Positions 12,701 to 25,222 of a stretch of DNA of 64,000 bases are shown one piece after another. This DNA comes from Nemertoderma westbladi (lineage: Eukaryota > Xenacoelomorpha > Nemertodermatida > Nemertodermatidae). The translations under genes were made by a program, and so were the position numbers. The number at the start of each line of letters is the position of its first letter. Within the stretch, counting starts at the first letter, position 1. The stretch is taken from assembly GCA_032718475.1 (NCBI GenBank), contig JAUCBJ010005607.1, positions 1-64,000 of the forward strand, in the 5' to 3' direction. The notes below the pieces were generated by a model. It saw nothing but the letters and a program-made list of their open reading frames with translations. It was not told the DNA's origin and searched no databases.

Positions 12701-15700
12701 ATACAAGCGGATGAAATAGGCGGACACTGTCACTTCCTACCAATCCTGAGAACTTACCAGTCGGCTAATGTCTAATGAAATACAAGCGGATGAAATAGGC
12801 GGACACTGTCACTTCCTACCAATCCTAGAACTTACCAGTCGGCTAATGTCTAATGAGATACAAGCGGATGAAATAGGAGGACACTGTCACTTCCTACCAA
12901 TCCTGAGAACTTACCAGTCGGCTAATGTCTAATGAGATACAAGCGGATGAAATAGGCGGACACTGTCACTTCCTACCAATCCTAGAACTTACCAGTCGGC
13001 TAATGTCTAATGAGATACAAGCGGATGAAATAGGAGGACACTGTCACTTCCTACCAATCCTGAGAACTTACCAGTCGGCTAATGTCTAATGAGATACAAG
13101 CGGATGAAATAGGCGGACACTGTCACTTCCTACCAATCCTGAGAACTTACCAGTCGGATAATGTCTAATCAGATACAAGCAGATGAAATAGGCGGACACT
13201 GTCACTTCCTACCAATCCAATCCTGAGAACTTACCAGTCGGCTAATGTCTAATGAGATACAAGCGGATGAAATAGGCGGACACTGTCACTTCCTACCAAT
13301 CCTAGAACTTACCAGTCGGCTAATGTCTAATGAGATACAAGCGGATGAAATAGGCAGACACTGTCACTTCCTACCAATCCTGAGAACTTACCAGTCGGCT
13401 AATGTCTAATGAAATACAAGCGGATGAAATAGGCGGACACTGTCACTTCCTACCAATCCTAGAACTTACCAGTCGGCTAATGTCTAATGAGATACAAGCG
13501 GATGAAATAGGAGGACACTGTCACTTCCTACCAATCCTGAGAACTTACCAGTCGGCTAATGTCTAATGAGATACAAGCGGATGAAATAGGCGGACACTGT
13601 CACTTCCTACCAATCCTAGAACTTACCAGTCGGCTAATGTCTAATGAGATACAAGCGGATGAAATAGGAGGACACTGTCAATTCCTACCAATCCTGAGAA
13701 CTTACCAGTCGGCTAATGTCTAATGAGATACAAGCGGATGAAATAGGTGGACACTGTCACTTCCTACCAATCCTGAGAACTTACCAGTCGGCTAATGTCT
13801 AATCAGATACAAGCAGATGAAATAGGCGAACACTGTCACTTCCTACCAATCCAATCCTGAGAACTTACCAGTCGGCTAATGTCTAATGAGATACAAGCGG
13901 ATGAAATAGGCGGACACTGTCACTTCCTACCAATCCTAGAACTTACCAGTCGGCTAATGTCTAATGAGATACAAGCGGATGAAATAGGAGGACACTGTCA
14001 CTTCCTACCAATCCTGAGAACTTACCAGTCGGCTAATGTCTAATGAGATACAAGCGGATGAAATAGGCGGACACTGTCACTTCCTACCAATCCTAGAACT
14101 TACCAGTCGGCTAATGTCTAATGAGATACAAGCGGATGAAATAGGAGGACACTGTCACTTCCTACCAATCCTGAGAACTTACCAGTCGGCTAATGTCTAA
14201 TGAGATACAAGCGGATGAAATAGGCGGACACTGTCACTTCCTACCAATCCTAGAACTTACCAGTCGGCTAATGTCTAATGAGATACAAGTGGATGAAATA
14301 GGAGGACACTGTCACTTCCTACCAATCCTGAGAACTTACCAGTCGGCTAACGTCTAATGAGATACAAGCGGATGAAATACACGGACACTGTCACATCCTA
14401 CCAATCCTGAGAACTTACCAGTCGGCTAATGTCTAATGAGATACAAGCGGATGAAATAGGCGGACACTGTCACTTCCTACCAATCCTGAGAACTTACCAG
14501 TCGGCTAATGTCTAATGAGATACAAGCGGATGAAATAGGCGGACACTGTCACTTCCTACAAATCCTAGAACTTACCAGTCGGCTAATGTCTAATGAGATA
14601 CAAGCGGATGAAATAGGAGGACACTGTCACTTCCTACCAATCCTGAGAACTTACCAGTCGGCTAATGTCTAATGAGATACAAGCGGATGAAATAGGCGGA
14701 CACTGTCACTTCCTACCAATCCTAGAACTTACCAGTCGGCTAATGTCTAATGAGATACAAGCGGATGAAATAGGAGGACACTGTCACTTCCTACCAATCC
14801 TGAGAACTTACCAGTCGGCTAATGTCTAATGAGATACAAGCGGATGAAATAGGAGGACACTGTCACTTCCTACCAATCCTGAGAACTTACCAGTCGGCTA
14901 ATGTCTAATGAGATACAAGCGGATGAAATAGGCGGACACTGTCACTTCCTACCAATCCTGAGAACTTACCAGTCGGCTAATGTCTAATCAGATACAAGCG
15001 GATGAAATAGGCGGACACTGTCACTTCCTACCAATCCTAGAACTTACCAGTCGGCTAATGTCTAATGAGATACAAGCGGATGAAATAGGCGGACACTGTC
15101 ACTTCCTACCAATCCTGAGAACTTACCAGTCGGCTAATGTCTAATCAGATACAAGCGGATGAAATAGGCGGACACTGTCACTTCCTACCAATCCTAGAAC
15201 TTACCAGTCGGCTAATGTCTAATGAGATACAAGCGGATGAAATAGGCGGACACTGTCACTTCCTACCAATCCTGAGAACTTACCAGTCGGCTAATGTCTA
15301 ATCAGATACAAGTGGATGAAATAGGCGGACACTGTCACTTCCTACCAATCCTAGAACTTACCAGTCGGCTAATGTCTAATGAGATACAAGCGGATGAAAT
15401 AGGCGGACACTGTCACTTCCCACCAATCCTGAGAACTTACCAGTCGGCTAATGTCTAATGAGATACAAGCGGATGAAATAGGCGGACACTGTCACTTCCT
15501 ACCAATCCTGAGAACTTACCAGTCGGCTAATGTCTAATGAGATACAAGCGGATGAAATAGGCGGACACTGTCACTTCCTACCAATCCTAGAACTTACCAG
15601 TCGGCTAATGTCTAATGAGATACAAGCGGATGAAATAGGAGGACACTGTCACTCCCTACCAATCCTGAGAACTTACCAGTCGGCTAATGTCTAATCAGAT

Positions 15701-15872
15701 ACAAGCGGATGAAATAGGCGGACACTGTCACTTCCTACCAATCCTGAGAACTTACCAGTCGGCTAATGTCTAATGAGATACAAGCGGATGAAATAGGAGG
15801 ACACTGTCACTTCCTACCAATCCTGAGAACTTACCAGTCGGCTAACGTCTAATGAGATACAAACGGATGAAA
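9790..15872. repeat. 79-bp satellite array, about 78 copies, with higher-order structure
   Basis: The unit contains GGACACTGTCACTTCC, TACCAATCCTGAGAACTTAC, CAGTCGGCTAATGTCTAATG and AGATACAAGCGGATGAAATA. Length variants are 77 bp (CCTAGAAC in place of CCTGAGAAC) and 84 bp (doubled CCAAT). A marker combination (CAGTCGGATAATG followed by AAGCAGATG and doubled CCAATCCAAT) recurs at 10701, 11965 and 13151. The spacings of 1264 and 1186 bp indicate a 15-16-unit higher-order repeat. On the minus strand each unit contains CTG|GTAAGT, a strong 5' splice-site match. Confidence 0.97.
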
Positions 15873-15879
15873 TATAAAT

Positions 15880-17180
15880 ATTATAATAACCCAAAGTAGA
15901 CTGAGCAATATAAGTAAGTACGTAGTAAGCGCTGAGTAATAATTCAGCGCTAATATTTAATTTTATAAACAGAGAGACACAAGTCTACTAGCCACAACTT
16001 TACTGGAAACTATATTTCTCAAGTGATTTTTATAGGGCGCTATCTAAAATAGAAAGAACAACTATTTACCAGAATATAGGTCCAAAATGCAAACCAAAAC
16101 AACATAAATATTCTAGAAAATACTTTAATAAGGTGTTAGATAGAACTAATAAATAATAATGCCTAAACTAATGTAAATCTACTTACTGCTCTATAATAGG
16201 CCCATAGCCTGTGCTAGTCCAACCTAATTCAGTAATAAATCATGCCTAAAACTTCCCTAAAATTACCTTTGGTAACAACACAAAGGGGGACTCTGCGTTG
16301 CTACAGCGGGTCAGCTAATACAGCCACACAGACCCTACGTTACTATTTTGTACTCCTTTCCCATGTGTCCCCCTGTGTCAGCATAATTCCCCGCTACGCC
16401 GCACTTCCCTTTACTCGTATAATTCACTAATTAAACCCTCGACCGTTAATATCACCCATTCTAATGCAAGCTGCGGTTGCAGTGCCAATCATCCAAACCA
16501 TCTGACCGCACAAACAAACCGCACCAGTCGGTGCACGTAGGGTTAAGATGGTAGATAACACCATTAAACTATTTTGTGTTGTAACCGGATAACATTTTAA
16601 TGACAGTTAAAGAGGGAAAGTTGAATTGAACTAAAATACTGGTAGTTAAGTAGGAATACTTTGCCTATGGAAATAGGCCTTTCTGTATTAACTTTGATTT
16701 AATTTCAATATTTTATTTACTATTTTATTATACTGGTACTACAGTACTGACTACTTACTGTATTCAAAATTGTCAATTTCCTAACTAAATGAAAAATAGA
16801 CGAAAACCCACGGGCAGCAGTGCCATATCTCATCGCGGTCAACGCTGCACAAAGTAAAATGCAAAACGATACAGTAAGTCTGAGCTATATTAACAATGAT
16901 TACAGGATAGAACACAATAAAAAATGGAAATACTGTCAGGTATGAAAGCCATGTAGCGCATGCTGTCAGGTATGTAGCGCCATTGTTACTGATAGCATGT
17001 GAAAAGGATATTGTTGAAACTATCAAAATGAGTACAATAATTAAGAACTGGATTATAATTGGATTTAAAAAAACGTAGAATTCAATTCAAATCATTAAAA
17101 CGATAATTTGTTGAATACTGTATTAATCATACTATTGATTACGTAGCTATTCATACATTTAAAAAGGTTAATTATTAATT
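15880..17180. other. No gene seen
   Basis: Unique-looking AT-rich sequence after the satellite. Short ORFs (16242-16430, 16781-17026) show no domain. Confidence 0.4.
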
Positions 17181-17183
17181 CAG

Positions 17184-17286
17184 TATGCACACATCTCCAA
17201 CCAGACACTATATAACATTGGAGGTGTCTCATTGGTTCCCCCAAGCTTGACACTAGAACAAAGCCGCCTCCGCTTTGCATGACATT
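17184..17286 (+). pseudogene. RTE-like LINE scrap
   Basis: About 100 bp nearly identical to 44826-44935 of the RTE-like LINE (AHISNQTLYNIGG, SLTLEQSRLRFA). It is interrupted by a stop where the other copy reads AGHC. Confidence 0.85.
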
Positions 17287-17395
17287 GCTCTTGCTCAGGG
17301 TGGAGAAGTTGTTCTTTTATTCAATTATATTATAATTGAATAACTGCCTAAATAAACTACAATATACTAAATGCTACTAAATAACTATATAACTG

Positions 17396-17605
17396 CCTGT
17401 TTATGGACCTAGATGCAACCTTAACTACATTCTTGGCCGCTGTAGTCTGTTTGAGTCGGGACTCTTTCTGTGCCTTATAGAGGTCATTTCGGCACTTCCG
17501 AATTTTGTGGTCAGTCCAGGGGGCCTTTTTCCTGTTTCGAGGGTAAACACGAACTGTTTCTGCATCTGGTAACTTAACTGCTTCTGTGAAGGCAGTATAG
17601 CCTTA
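17396..17605 (-). pseudogene. LINE fragment between endonuclease and reverse transcriptase
   Basis: On the minus strand one frame reads AFTEAVKLPDAETVRVYPRN, then KKAPWTDHKIRKCRNDLYKA, then a KESRLKQTTAAKNVV-type stretch. A proline-tryptophan turn (here APWTDHKIRKCR) followed by a basic helical stretch typifies the linker between the endonuclease and RT domains of LINE ORF2 proteins. It is adjacent to, but in the opposite orientation from, the scrap at 17184-17286. It is a fragment only. Confidence 0.6.
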
Positions 17606-17609
17606 ATTA

Positions 17610-19320
17610 TCTCGAGAATTAATTAATGCGTAATCTTTCCTATTCCATGGCCGGTACACATATAACATACGACAAACATACATACAACATTGACAATTGT
17701 ATTATATAGAGTCAAATTGGTGTCCTCGATACGCAATGAGATGACCATATATGGACATCATACATTGAATCCCTCCAATTCCCTCAATAACTATAGGCCT
17801 ATTTGAGGACACATAATGAGTCGACTGAAAACTAGTGGAGTTCTATAATTTCGATTGTCGGTGTCGGTTGTTGGAGTTTTTTGACACTAATTTTTGGATG
17901 AAAATTCAAACATTCGTTAAACAGTGCCGATGAGAGTTTTTGCAAATTTTGACTACCCACAATGATCAGCAACTCTTTGGCTACCTATTATTAATTATTA
18001 TAGGTAGCTCTATTAGGAACCTATTATTAATCCAACCTTTGTAATATCCTAAATCCCAGACGCAGTTTTTTGGTTTGATTGAAGTTGAAATGATGTTTTA
18101 ACTTTTTGTTGTTAAATAATGAAATAAAGTTTTTATTTGTACATTAATCCTGGTTCTTTTATTTCTACTTTGTTAGTAATCAATGCGAGTATTCATATTG
18201 GCCTTCTCTAAACAACATCTCAGCTTTACGGGGACACAAAATTAAAATAATTTCGTTCACAACTTGTCAAAATATGGCTGGCATATTTATTCAACCGTAC
18301 ATTGCTTTTTATCACTTATTTCTCGAAAACTTTTTATGTGTTGCGAAATGGTTAAATTATGGTTCACCACAATAATCAGCAATTTTTGGGGTCCTGATTT
18401 TGATGAACAATATACGAGTTGCACCAGACATATCAAACTTGTATTTTTCGATTCTGGGTGCAAAATTCGGTGCCAACACGAAATTTTGAATACTTCAATT
18501 AAATGTGACAACAGATTTCTCTCATTTAACAGGTTTGCATTCTATGGAATAAATTAAAATCTAACGAGACATCTCAAACTTGTATTTTTCAGAAGTGGGT
18601 GCAAAATGTAGTGCTACATCGTTTTGAAATCCATCAAATATATTAATTGATTGTGTCATCTTGTTACTGGCGTTATATGGGTTTGTGACGGTTGTGAATT
18701 CAATGGAATAAGTAAAAATTACATAAGAGTTTTCAAACTTGTTTTTTCGGCGGTCGGGAAAATTTTATGTTCCAGCAACAGATTTTGAAAATAAGCAAAT
18801 TGATCAATCTATAGTATCATATGGTTTCTTGCGTTATCCGGGTTTATGGGGGTATTATATATATATATATATATATGGATTAAATATATAAAAATAAATA
18901 AATAAAAACGGCACTGGACATCAAATACTTGTATTTTTGAGAAGTGGGTTCGAAATTTTATGCTAGCACCGAAATTTGCTAAAATCGACATGCAATGATC
19001 TGGAGCTGGAATGTATTCCAAAAAAAACTAAGATTTTTTTTTCTTCGTTGAGATCCAGAATAGTAAAATCTACGTACAAACCAAAAATCAGACGTTTCCG
19101 TTAAAATTTATAAATTTTAGAGGGTGTCAATATGAACCGGAACACCACCCCCCCCCCCCCCCCCACCGCTATTTGTACATTGCATTTTGTAGCCCGGTAC
19201 TAATAGGGTTAATCCTAAAATGGACAGATTTTATCAAGATGTGAAATTTGTATTAACATTGCCATAATACTGTTTATTGTGTTTGATACCATATTTGAAA
19301 ATTAATATTATTATCATTTA
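17610..19320. other. Upstream intron or intergenic DNA of the LamG-like gene
   Basis: AT-rich DNA with a TA microsatellite near 18857-18874 and a C homopolymer near 19148-19163. The end at 19310-19321 provides the acceptor for the exon at 19322. I could not support further exons here. Confidence 0.4.
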
Positions 19321-19321
19321 G

Positions 19322-19455
19322 GGAAATCCATTCGTATCCAATAGACCCAGAAATCAATGGAGCAACGAGTTGTACTATAACTGTGGATGCCGTGTACATT
19401 AACAGTGCTGCAAACGTTGGGGCTGCCAGAATTATATTCTGGGGCCAACATCAAG
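19322..19455 (+). CDS. Exon of a LamG-domain host gene (first visible)
   Basis: The sequence TTATCATTTAG precedes an open stretch of 44 codons that ends INSAANVGAARIIFWGQHQ and a CAAG|GTACGT donor. One leading base and one trailing base leave the exon in phase 1. That fits the two leading bases of the exon at 31686, so the joined reading frame continues through it. The first residues (EIHSYPIDPEINGATSC) do not match a domain I can name. The striking feature is that the last 58 bases of the exon plus the first 21 bases of the intron form the unit of the 79-bp array that starts here. This copy differs from the array consensus (GCTGCC rather than GCTTCC), as expected for the functional ancestor. 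Exon status is inferred from splice signals and phase. Confidence 0.7.
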
Positions 19456-22400
19456 GTACGTATGGGTGCAGCGTAGATTAATAGTGCTGAAAACGTTGGC
19501 GCTTCCAGAATTATTTTCTGGGGCCAACATGAAGGTACGTATGGGTGCAGCGTAGATTAATAGTGCTACAAACGTTGTGGCTTCCAGAATTATATTCTGG
19601 GGCCAACATCAAGGTACGTATGGGTGCAGCGTAGATTAATAGTGCTGAAAACGTTGGCGCTTCCAGAATTATTTTCTGTGGCCAACATGAAGGTACGTAT
19701 GGGTGCAACGTAGATTAACAGTGCTACAAACGTTGTGGCTTCCAGAATTATATTCTGGGGCCAACATGAAGGTACGTATGGGTGCAGCGTAGATTAATAG
19801 TGCTACAAACGTTGTGGCTTCCAGAATTATATTCTGGGGCCAACATCAAGGTACGTATGGGTGCAGCGTAGATTAATAGTGCTACAAACGTTGTGGCTTC
19901 CAGAATTATATTCTGGGGCCAACATGAAGGTACGTATGGGTGTAGAGTAGATTAATAGTGCTGCAAACGTTGGGGCTTCCAGAATTATATTCTGGGACCA
20001 AAATGAAGGCACGTATGGGTGCAGCGCAAGTTAATAGTGCTGCAAACGTTGGTAATTCCAGAATTATATTCTGGGGCCAACATGCAGGTACGTATGGGTG
20101 CAGCGTAGATTAATAGTGCTACAAACGTTGTGGCTTCCAGAATTATATTCTGGGGCCAACATGAAGGTACGTATGGGTGTAGAGTAGATTAATAGTGCTG
20201 CAAACGTTGGGGCTTCCAGAATTATATTCTGGGACCAAAATGAAGGCACGTATGGGTGCAGCGCAAGTTAATAGTGCTGCAAACGTTGGGAATTCCAGAA
20301 TTATATTCTGGGGCCAACATGAAGGTACGTATGGGTGTAGAGTAGATTAATAGTGCTGCAAACGTTGGGGCTTCCAGAATTATATTCTGGGACCAAAATG
20401 AAGGCACGTATGGGTGCAGCGCAAGTTAATAGTGCTGCAAACGTTGGGAATTCCAGAATTATATTCTGGGGCCAACATGAAGGTACGTATGGGTGTAGAG
20501 TAGATTAATAGTGCTGCAAACGTTGGGGCTTCCAGAATTATATTCTGGGACCAAAATGAAGGCACGTATGGGTGCAGCGCAAGTTAATAGTGCTGCAAAC
20601 GTTGGGAATTCCAGAATTATATTCTGGGGCCAACATGAAGGTACGTATGGGTGTAGAGTAGATTAATAGTGCTGCAAACGTTGGGGCTTCCAGAATTATA
20701 TTCTGGGACCAAAATGAAGGCACGTATGGGTGCAGCGCAAGTTAATAGTGCTGCAAACATTGGGAATTCCAGAATTATATTCTGGGGCCAACATGAAGGT
20801 ACGTATGGGTGTAGAGTAGATTAATAGTGCTGCAAACGTTGGGGCTTCCAGAATTATATTCTGGGACCAAAATGAAGGCACGTATGGGTGCAGAGCAAGT
20901 TAATAGTGCTGCAAACGTTGGGAATTCCAGAATTATATTCTGGGGCCAACATGAAGGTACGTATGGGTGTAGAGTAGATTAATAGTGCTACAAACGTTGG
21001 GGCTTCCAGAATTATATTCTGGGGCCAACATGAAGGTACGTATGGGTGTAGAGTAGATTAATAGTGCTGCAAACGTTGGGGCTTCCAGAATTATATTCTG
21101 TGACCAAAATGAAGGCACGTATGGGTGCAGCGCAAGTTAATAGTGCTGCAAACGTTGGGAATTCCAGAATTATATTCTGGGGCCAACATGAAGGTACGTA
21201 TGGGTGCAGCGTAGATTAATAGTGCTGCAAACGTTGTGGCTTCCAGAATTATATTCTGGGGCCAACATGAAGGTACGTATGGGTGTAGAGTAGATTAATA
21301 GTGCTGCAAACGTTGGGGCTTCCAGAATTATATTCTGGGACCAAAATGAAGGCACGTATGGGTGCAGCGCAAGTTAATAGTACTGCAAACGTTGGGAATT
21401 CCAGAATAATATTCTGGGGCCAACATGAAGGTACGTATGGGTGCAGCGTAGGTTAATAGTGCTACAAACGTTGTGGCTTCCAGAATTATATTCTGGGGCC
21501 AACATGAAGGTACGTATGGGTGTAGAGTAGATTAATAGTGCTGCAAACGTTGGGGCTTCCAGAATTATATTCTGGGACCAAAATGAAGGCACGTATGGGT
21601 GCAGCGCAAGTTAATAGTGCTGCAAACGTTGGGAATTCCAGAATTATATTCTGGGGCCAACATGAAGGTACGTATGGGTGCAGCGTAGATTAATAGTGCT
21701 ACAAACGTTGTGGCTTCCAGAATTATATTCTGGGGCCAACATGAAGGTACGTATGGGTGTAGAGTAGATTAATAGTGCTGCAAACGTTGGGGCTTCCAGA
21801 ATTATATTTTGGGACCAAAATGAAGGCACGTATGGGTGCAGCGCAAGTTAATAGCGCTGCAAACGTTGGGAATTCCAGAATTATATTCTGGGGCCAACAT
21901 AAAGGTACGTATGGGTGCAGCGTAGGTTAATAGTGCTACAAACGTTGGGGCTTCCAGAATTATATTTTGGGGCCAACATGAAGGTACGTATGGGTGCAGC
22001 GTAGATTAATAGTGCTACAAACGTTGTGGCTTCCAGAATTATATTCTGGGGCCAACATAAAGGTACGTATGGGTGCAGCGTAGATTAATAGTGCTACAAA
22101 CGTTGTGGCTTCCAGAATTATATTTTGGGACCAAAATGAAGGCACGTATGGGTGCAGCGCAAGTTAATAGTGCTGCAAACGTTGGGAATTCCAGAATTAT
22201 ATTCTGGGGCCAACATGAAGGTACGTATGGGTGCAGCGTAGATTAATAGTGCTACAAACGTTGTGGCTTCCAGAATTATATTCTGGGGCCAACATAAAGG
22301 TACGTATGGGTGCAGCGTAGATTAACAGTGCTACAAACGTTGTGGCTTCCAAAATTATATTCTGGGGCCAACATAAAGGTACGTATGGGTGCAGCGTAGA

Positions 22401-23690
22401 TTAATAGTGCTGAAAACGTTGGCGCTTCCAGAATTATATTCTGGGGCCAACATAAAGGTACGTATGGGTGCAGCGTAGATTAATAGTGCTACAAACGTTG
22501 TGGCTTCCCGAATTATATTCTGGGGCCAACATAAAGGTACGTATGGGTGCAGCGTAGATTAATAGTGCTACAAACGTTGTGGCTTCCAGAATTATATTCT
22601 GGGGCCAACATAAATGTACGTATGGGTGCAGCGTAGATTAACAGTGCTACAAACGTTGTGGCTTCCAGAATTATATTTTGGGGCCAACATGAAGGTACGT
22701 ATGGGTGCAGCGTAGATTAATAGTGCTACAAACGTTGTGGCTTCCAGAATTATATTTTGGGGCCAACATGAAGGTACGTATGGGTGCAGCGTAGATTAAT
22801 AGTGCTACAAACGTTGTGGCTTCCAGAATTATATTTTGGGGCCAACATGAAGGTACGTATGGGTGCAGCGTAGATTAATAGTGCTACAAACGTTGTGGCT
22901 TCCAGAATTATATTTTGGGGCCAACATGAAGGTACGTATGGGTGCAGCGTAGATTAATAGTGCTGCAAACGTTGGGGATTCCTGAAATATATTCTAGGCC
23001 AACATCAAGGTACGTATGGGTGCAGCGTAGGTTAATAGTGCTACAAACGTTGGGGCTTCCAGAATTATATTCTGGGGCCAACATGAAGGTACGTATGGGT
23101 GCAGCGTAGGTTAATAGTGCTACAAACGTTGTGGCTTCCAGAATTATATTCTGGGGCCAACATGAAGGTACGTATGGGTGCAGCGTAGATTAATAGTGCT
23201 ACAAACGTTGTGGCTTCCAGAATTATATTCTAGGGCCAACATGAAGGTACGTATGGGTGCAGCGTAGATTAATAGTGCTGCAAACGTTGGGGATTCCTGA
23301 AATATATTCTAGGGCCAACATGAAGGTACGTATGGGTGTAGAGTAGATTAATAGTGCTGCAAACGTTGGGGCTTCCAGAATTATATTCTGGGACCAAAAT
23401 GAAGGCACGTATGGGTGCAGCGCAAGTTAATTGTGCTGCAAACGTTGGGAATTCCAGAATTATATTATGGGGCCAACATGAAGGTACGTATGGGTGCAGC
23501 GCAGGTTAATAGTGCTGCAAACGTTGGGGATTCTTGAATTATATTCTGGGGCCAACATGAATGTACGTATGGGTGGGTGCAGCGCAGGTTAATAGTGCTG
23601 CAAACGTTGGGGCTTCCAGAATTATATTATGGGGCCAACATGAAGGTGCGTATGGGTGCAGCGTAGATTAATAGCGCTGTAAAAGTTGGG
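19398..23690 (+). repeat. 79-bp minisatellite derived from an exon/intron junction
   Basis: About 54 units. Each consists of 58 bp of exon-like sequence (AATAGTGCTGCAAACGTTGG, then CCAGAATTATATTCTGGGGC) and 21 bp beginning GTACGTATGGGTGCAGCGTA. Each unit therefore keeps an intact 5' splice site. Dimeric (158 bp) and trimeric (237 bp) higher-order repeats occur between about 19900 and 21900, where a GGGACCAAAATGAAGGCACG variant, which has lost the GTACGT donor, alternates with the standard unit. The array lies in the first visible intron of the LamG-like gene. Small minus-strand ORFs within it are by-products of the repeat. Confidence 0.95.
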
Positions 23691-23695
23691 GCTTC

Positions 23696-25211
23696 TGTGA
23701 CGGGAGCCAACGGAGTTGGCAGTATCGGCTCCCGACCGGTGTGTGAATTGTACGCGTCGCCGCGTCCGTGAGCTGCTGAGCTGTCGATTGGATGTGTACT
23801 AGTAGGCTGAAGGCCATTGGAAATAATCTGAGTTCTGTTATCAGTATTAATAATCACAGTAATCGATAATAGCACAGTCTGAATATAATAGCATGCAATA
23901 CAACGGTTAGTGACTTTTAATGCAAGTCAGTCTGCAAGTCAAGCGTAACAATGGCGTAGCATTAAAATATTTCTAGTGCGTCATTAAAGAGCGTAGCATT
24001 AAAATATTTATAGTGCGCTCTATCTAAGAAAACAAATAAGTTCGAATAATATAATAATGTAATAAATGAATAAATGAGTAAAGTTATTTAAAGTAAATAA
24101 ATAAATAACGTAATAAAGTAAATAAATAAATAAAGTTACATTATCTCATTCTACCATTCCATACCTATAATCCAATAAATAACTCAATATCATCCCGCTT
24201 CTAGTCACTTTCAGATTTATACTTTGACTGAAACACAATATAATGTCAACACAGTGACAGTGTTAATTGGTCAGCTCTTATTGGTTATCTAACCACACCA
24301 CCAATATCAAGGCTCATGAAATCAGCTTTCCTACATTGTAACCCATTATCATCTCATATCATCTCTTCATCACGAATGAGTATATAAGGCAGCACACAAT
24401 ATTCATTAGTTGGTAGTGCCAGTGATTTGTTGTTATGGGTTTATAGATTATTATATGTTAGTAGATTATTTAGTTAATATCGATTTAAGTATAATAAACT
24501 ATAATTTGATATATATAATATATATGGCCAAATATAATTAGGCCAATATATCATACTGTATAATAACGCTGCTTAATGTATCATACCAATGAGCGTTATT
24601 AAAACAAATAATACTTTAATATTGCAATATTTTACTAGACATAACTCTATATTCCGATCCACAATAAAGGGCACGAAGCATTACCCACAAATAAATTCCT
24701 TTAGGCACGGAATTTACTTAGATATGTTTTTACATATTCATATTTCACTAAAGTCAATATCTATTGACAAATGATAATGTTTTTGCCGGAACAGTGACGA
24801 CGGTCAAAACTGTTCCGGTCTCACAACTGTAAGGAACCAACTAAACTAATAATCAATAATCACAATGGTTATATCATTGACACATGTTAAACTACCCCTA
24901 AACTACAGGGTGGCCTTAATATCCAATAGATGCGCTCTAATCACCCCCAATGTGCTTTCCCGCCCACCATTGGCTTAACCTTAATTCTCACCTCGCCACT
25001 CCCTGTTGCCACTGTCCCTGTGTGCTAGCCTTACTAGCTTGTTTGTCCCTCTGAGGTGGTTTGACCTCTGAACGTGGCTTACGGCGTATATCACCCCAGT
25101 TGGTTATGAGGTGACATTATTATTGCTAATAATGCACCTTGCCAACCATATAGGTAAAATGCCACTAATCCCATTTTCGGTGGGTAATGTACGGAATTGA
25201 ATCCGCTTACA
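23696..25211 (-). repeat. 3' LTR of the BEL/Pao element, split by an insertion
   Basis: It matches 30203-30848 except for 884 extra bp (23915-24798). Excluding these, the LTR is about 632 bp. Differences between the two LTRs (for example GTACGCGTCGCCGCG versus GTACGTACGCATTGCCGCA) are numerous enough to suggest an old insertion. Confidence 0.9.
23915..24792. mobile_element. Insertion of 878 bp inside the LTR
   Basis: Comparison with the uninterrupted LTR shows extra DNA bounded by AGTGAC on both sides (23909-23914 and 24793-24798), a likely 6-bp target duplication. The insert is AT-rich and starts TTTTAATGCAAGTC. It carries a duplicated GCGTAGCATTAAAATATTT motif near 23950-24010 and a TATA-like GAGTATATAAGGC near 24378. 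I see no terminal inverted repeats and only a 61-codon ORF. It could be a solo LTR, a non-autonomous element or a SINE-like sequence; the family is not identified. Confidence 0.6.
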
Positions 25212-25222
25212 CTCCCCCGATG
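25212..25222 (-). promoter_or_regulatory. Polypurine tract next to the 3' LTR
   Basis: On the minus strand GGGGGAG lies directly before the LTR start TGTAAGCGG. This is the position and composition expected of the plus-strand priming site. The second BEL/Pao element has GGGGGGAG at 45761-45768 before its LTR. Confidence 0.7.

Noticed and set aside
9790-15872. CRISPR-like regular array
   Set aside because: No unique spacers; it is a simple 79-bp satellite in a eukaryotic context.
19511-23408. Many near-identical 61-codon minus-strand ORFs
   Set aside because: By-products of the 79-bp splice-donor array; the exon sense is plus.
24589-24774. 61-codon plus-strand ORF after the TATA-like motif in the LTR insert
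   Set aside because: Too short, no similarity to known proteins; AT-rich chance frame more likely.
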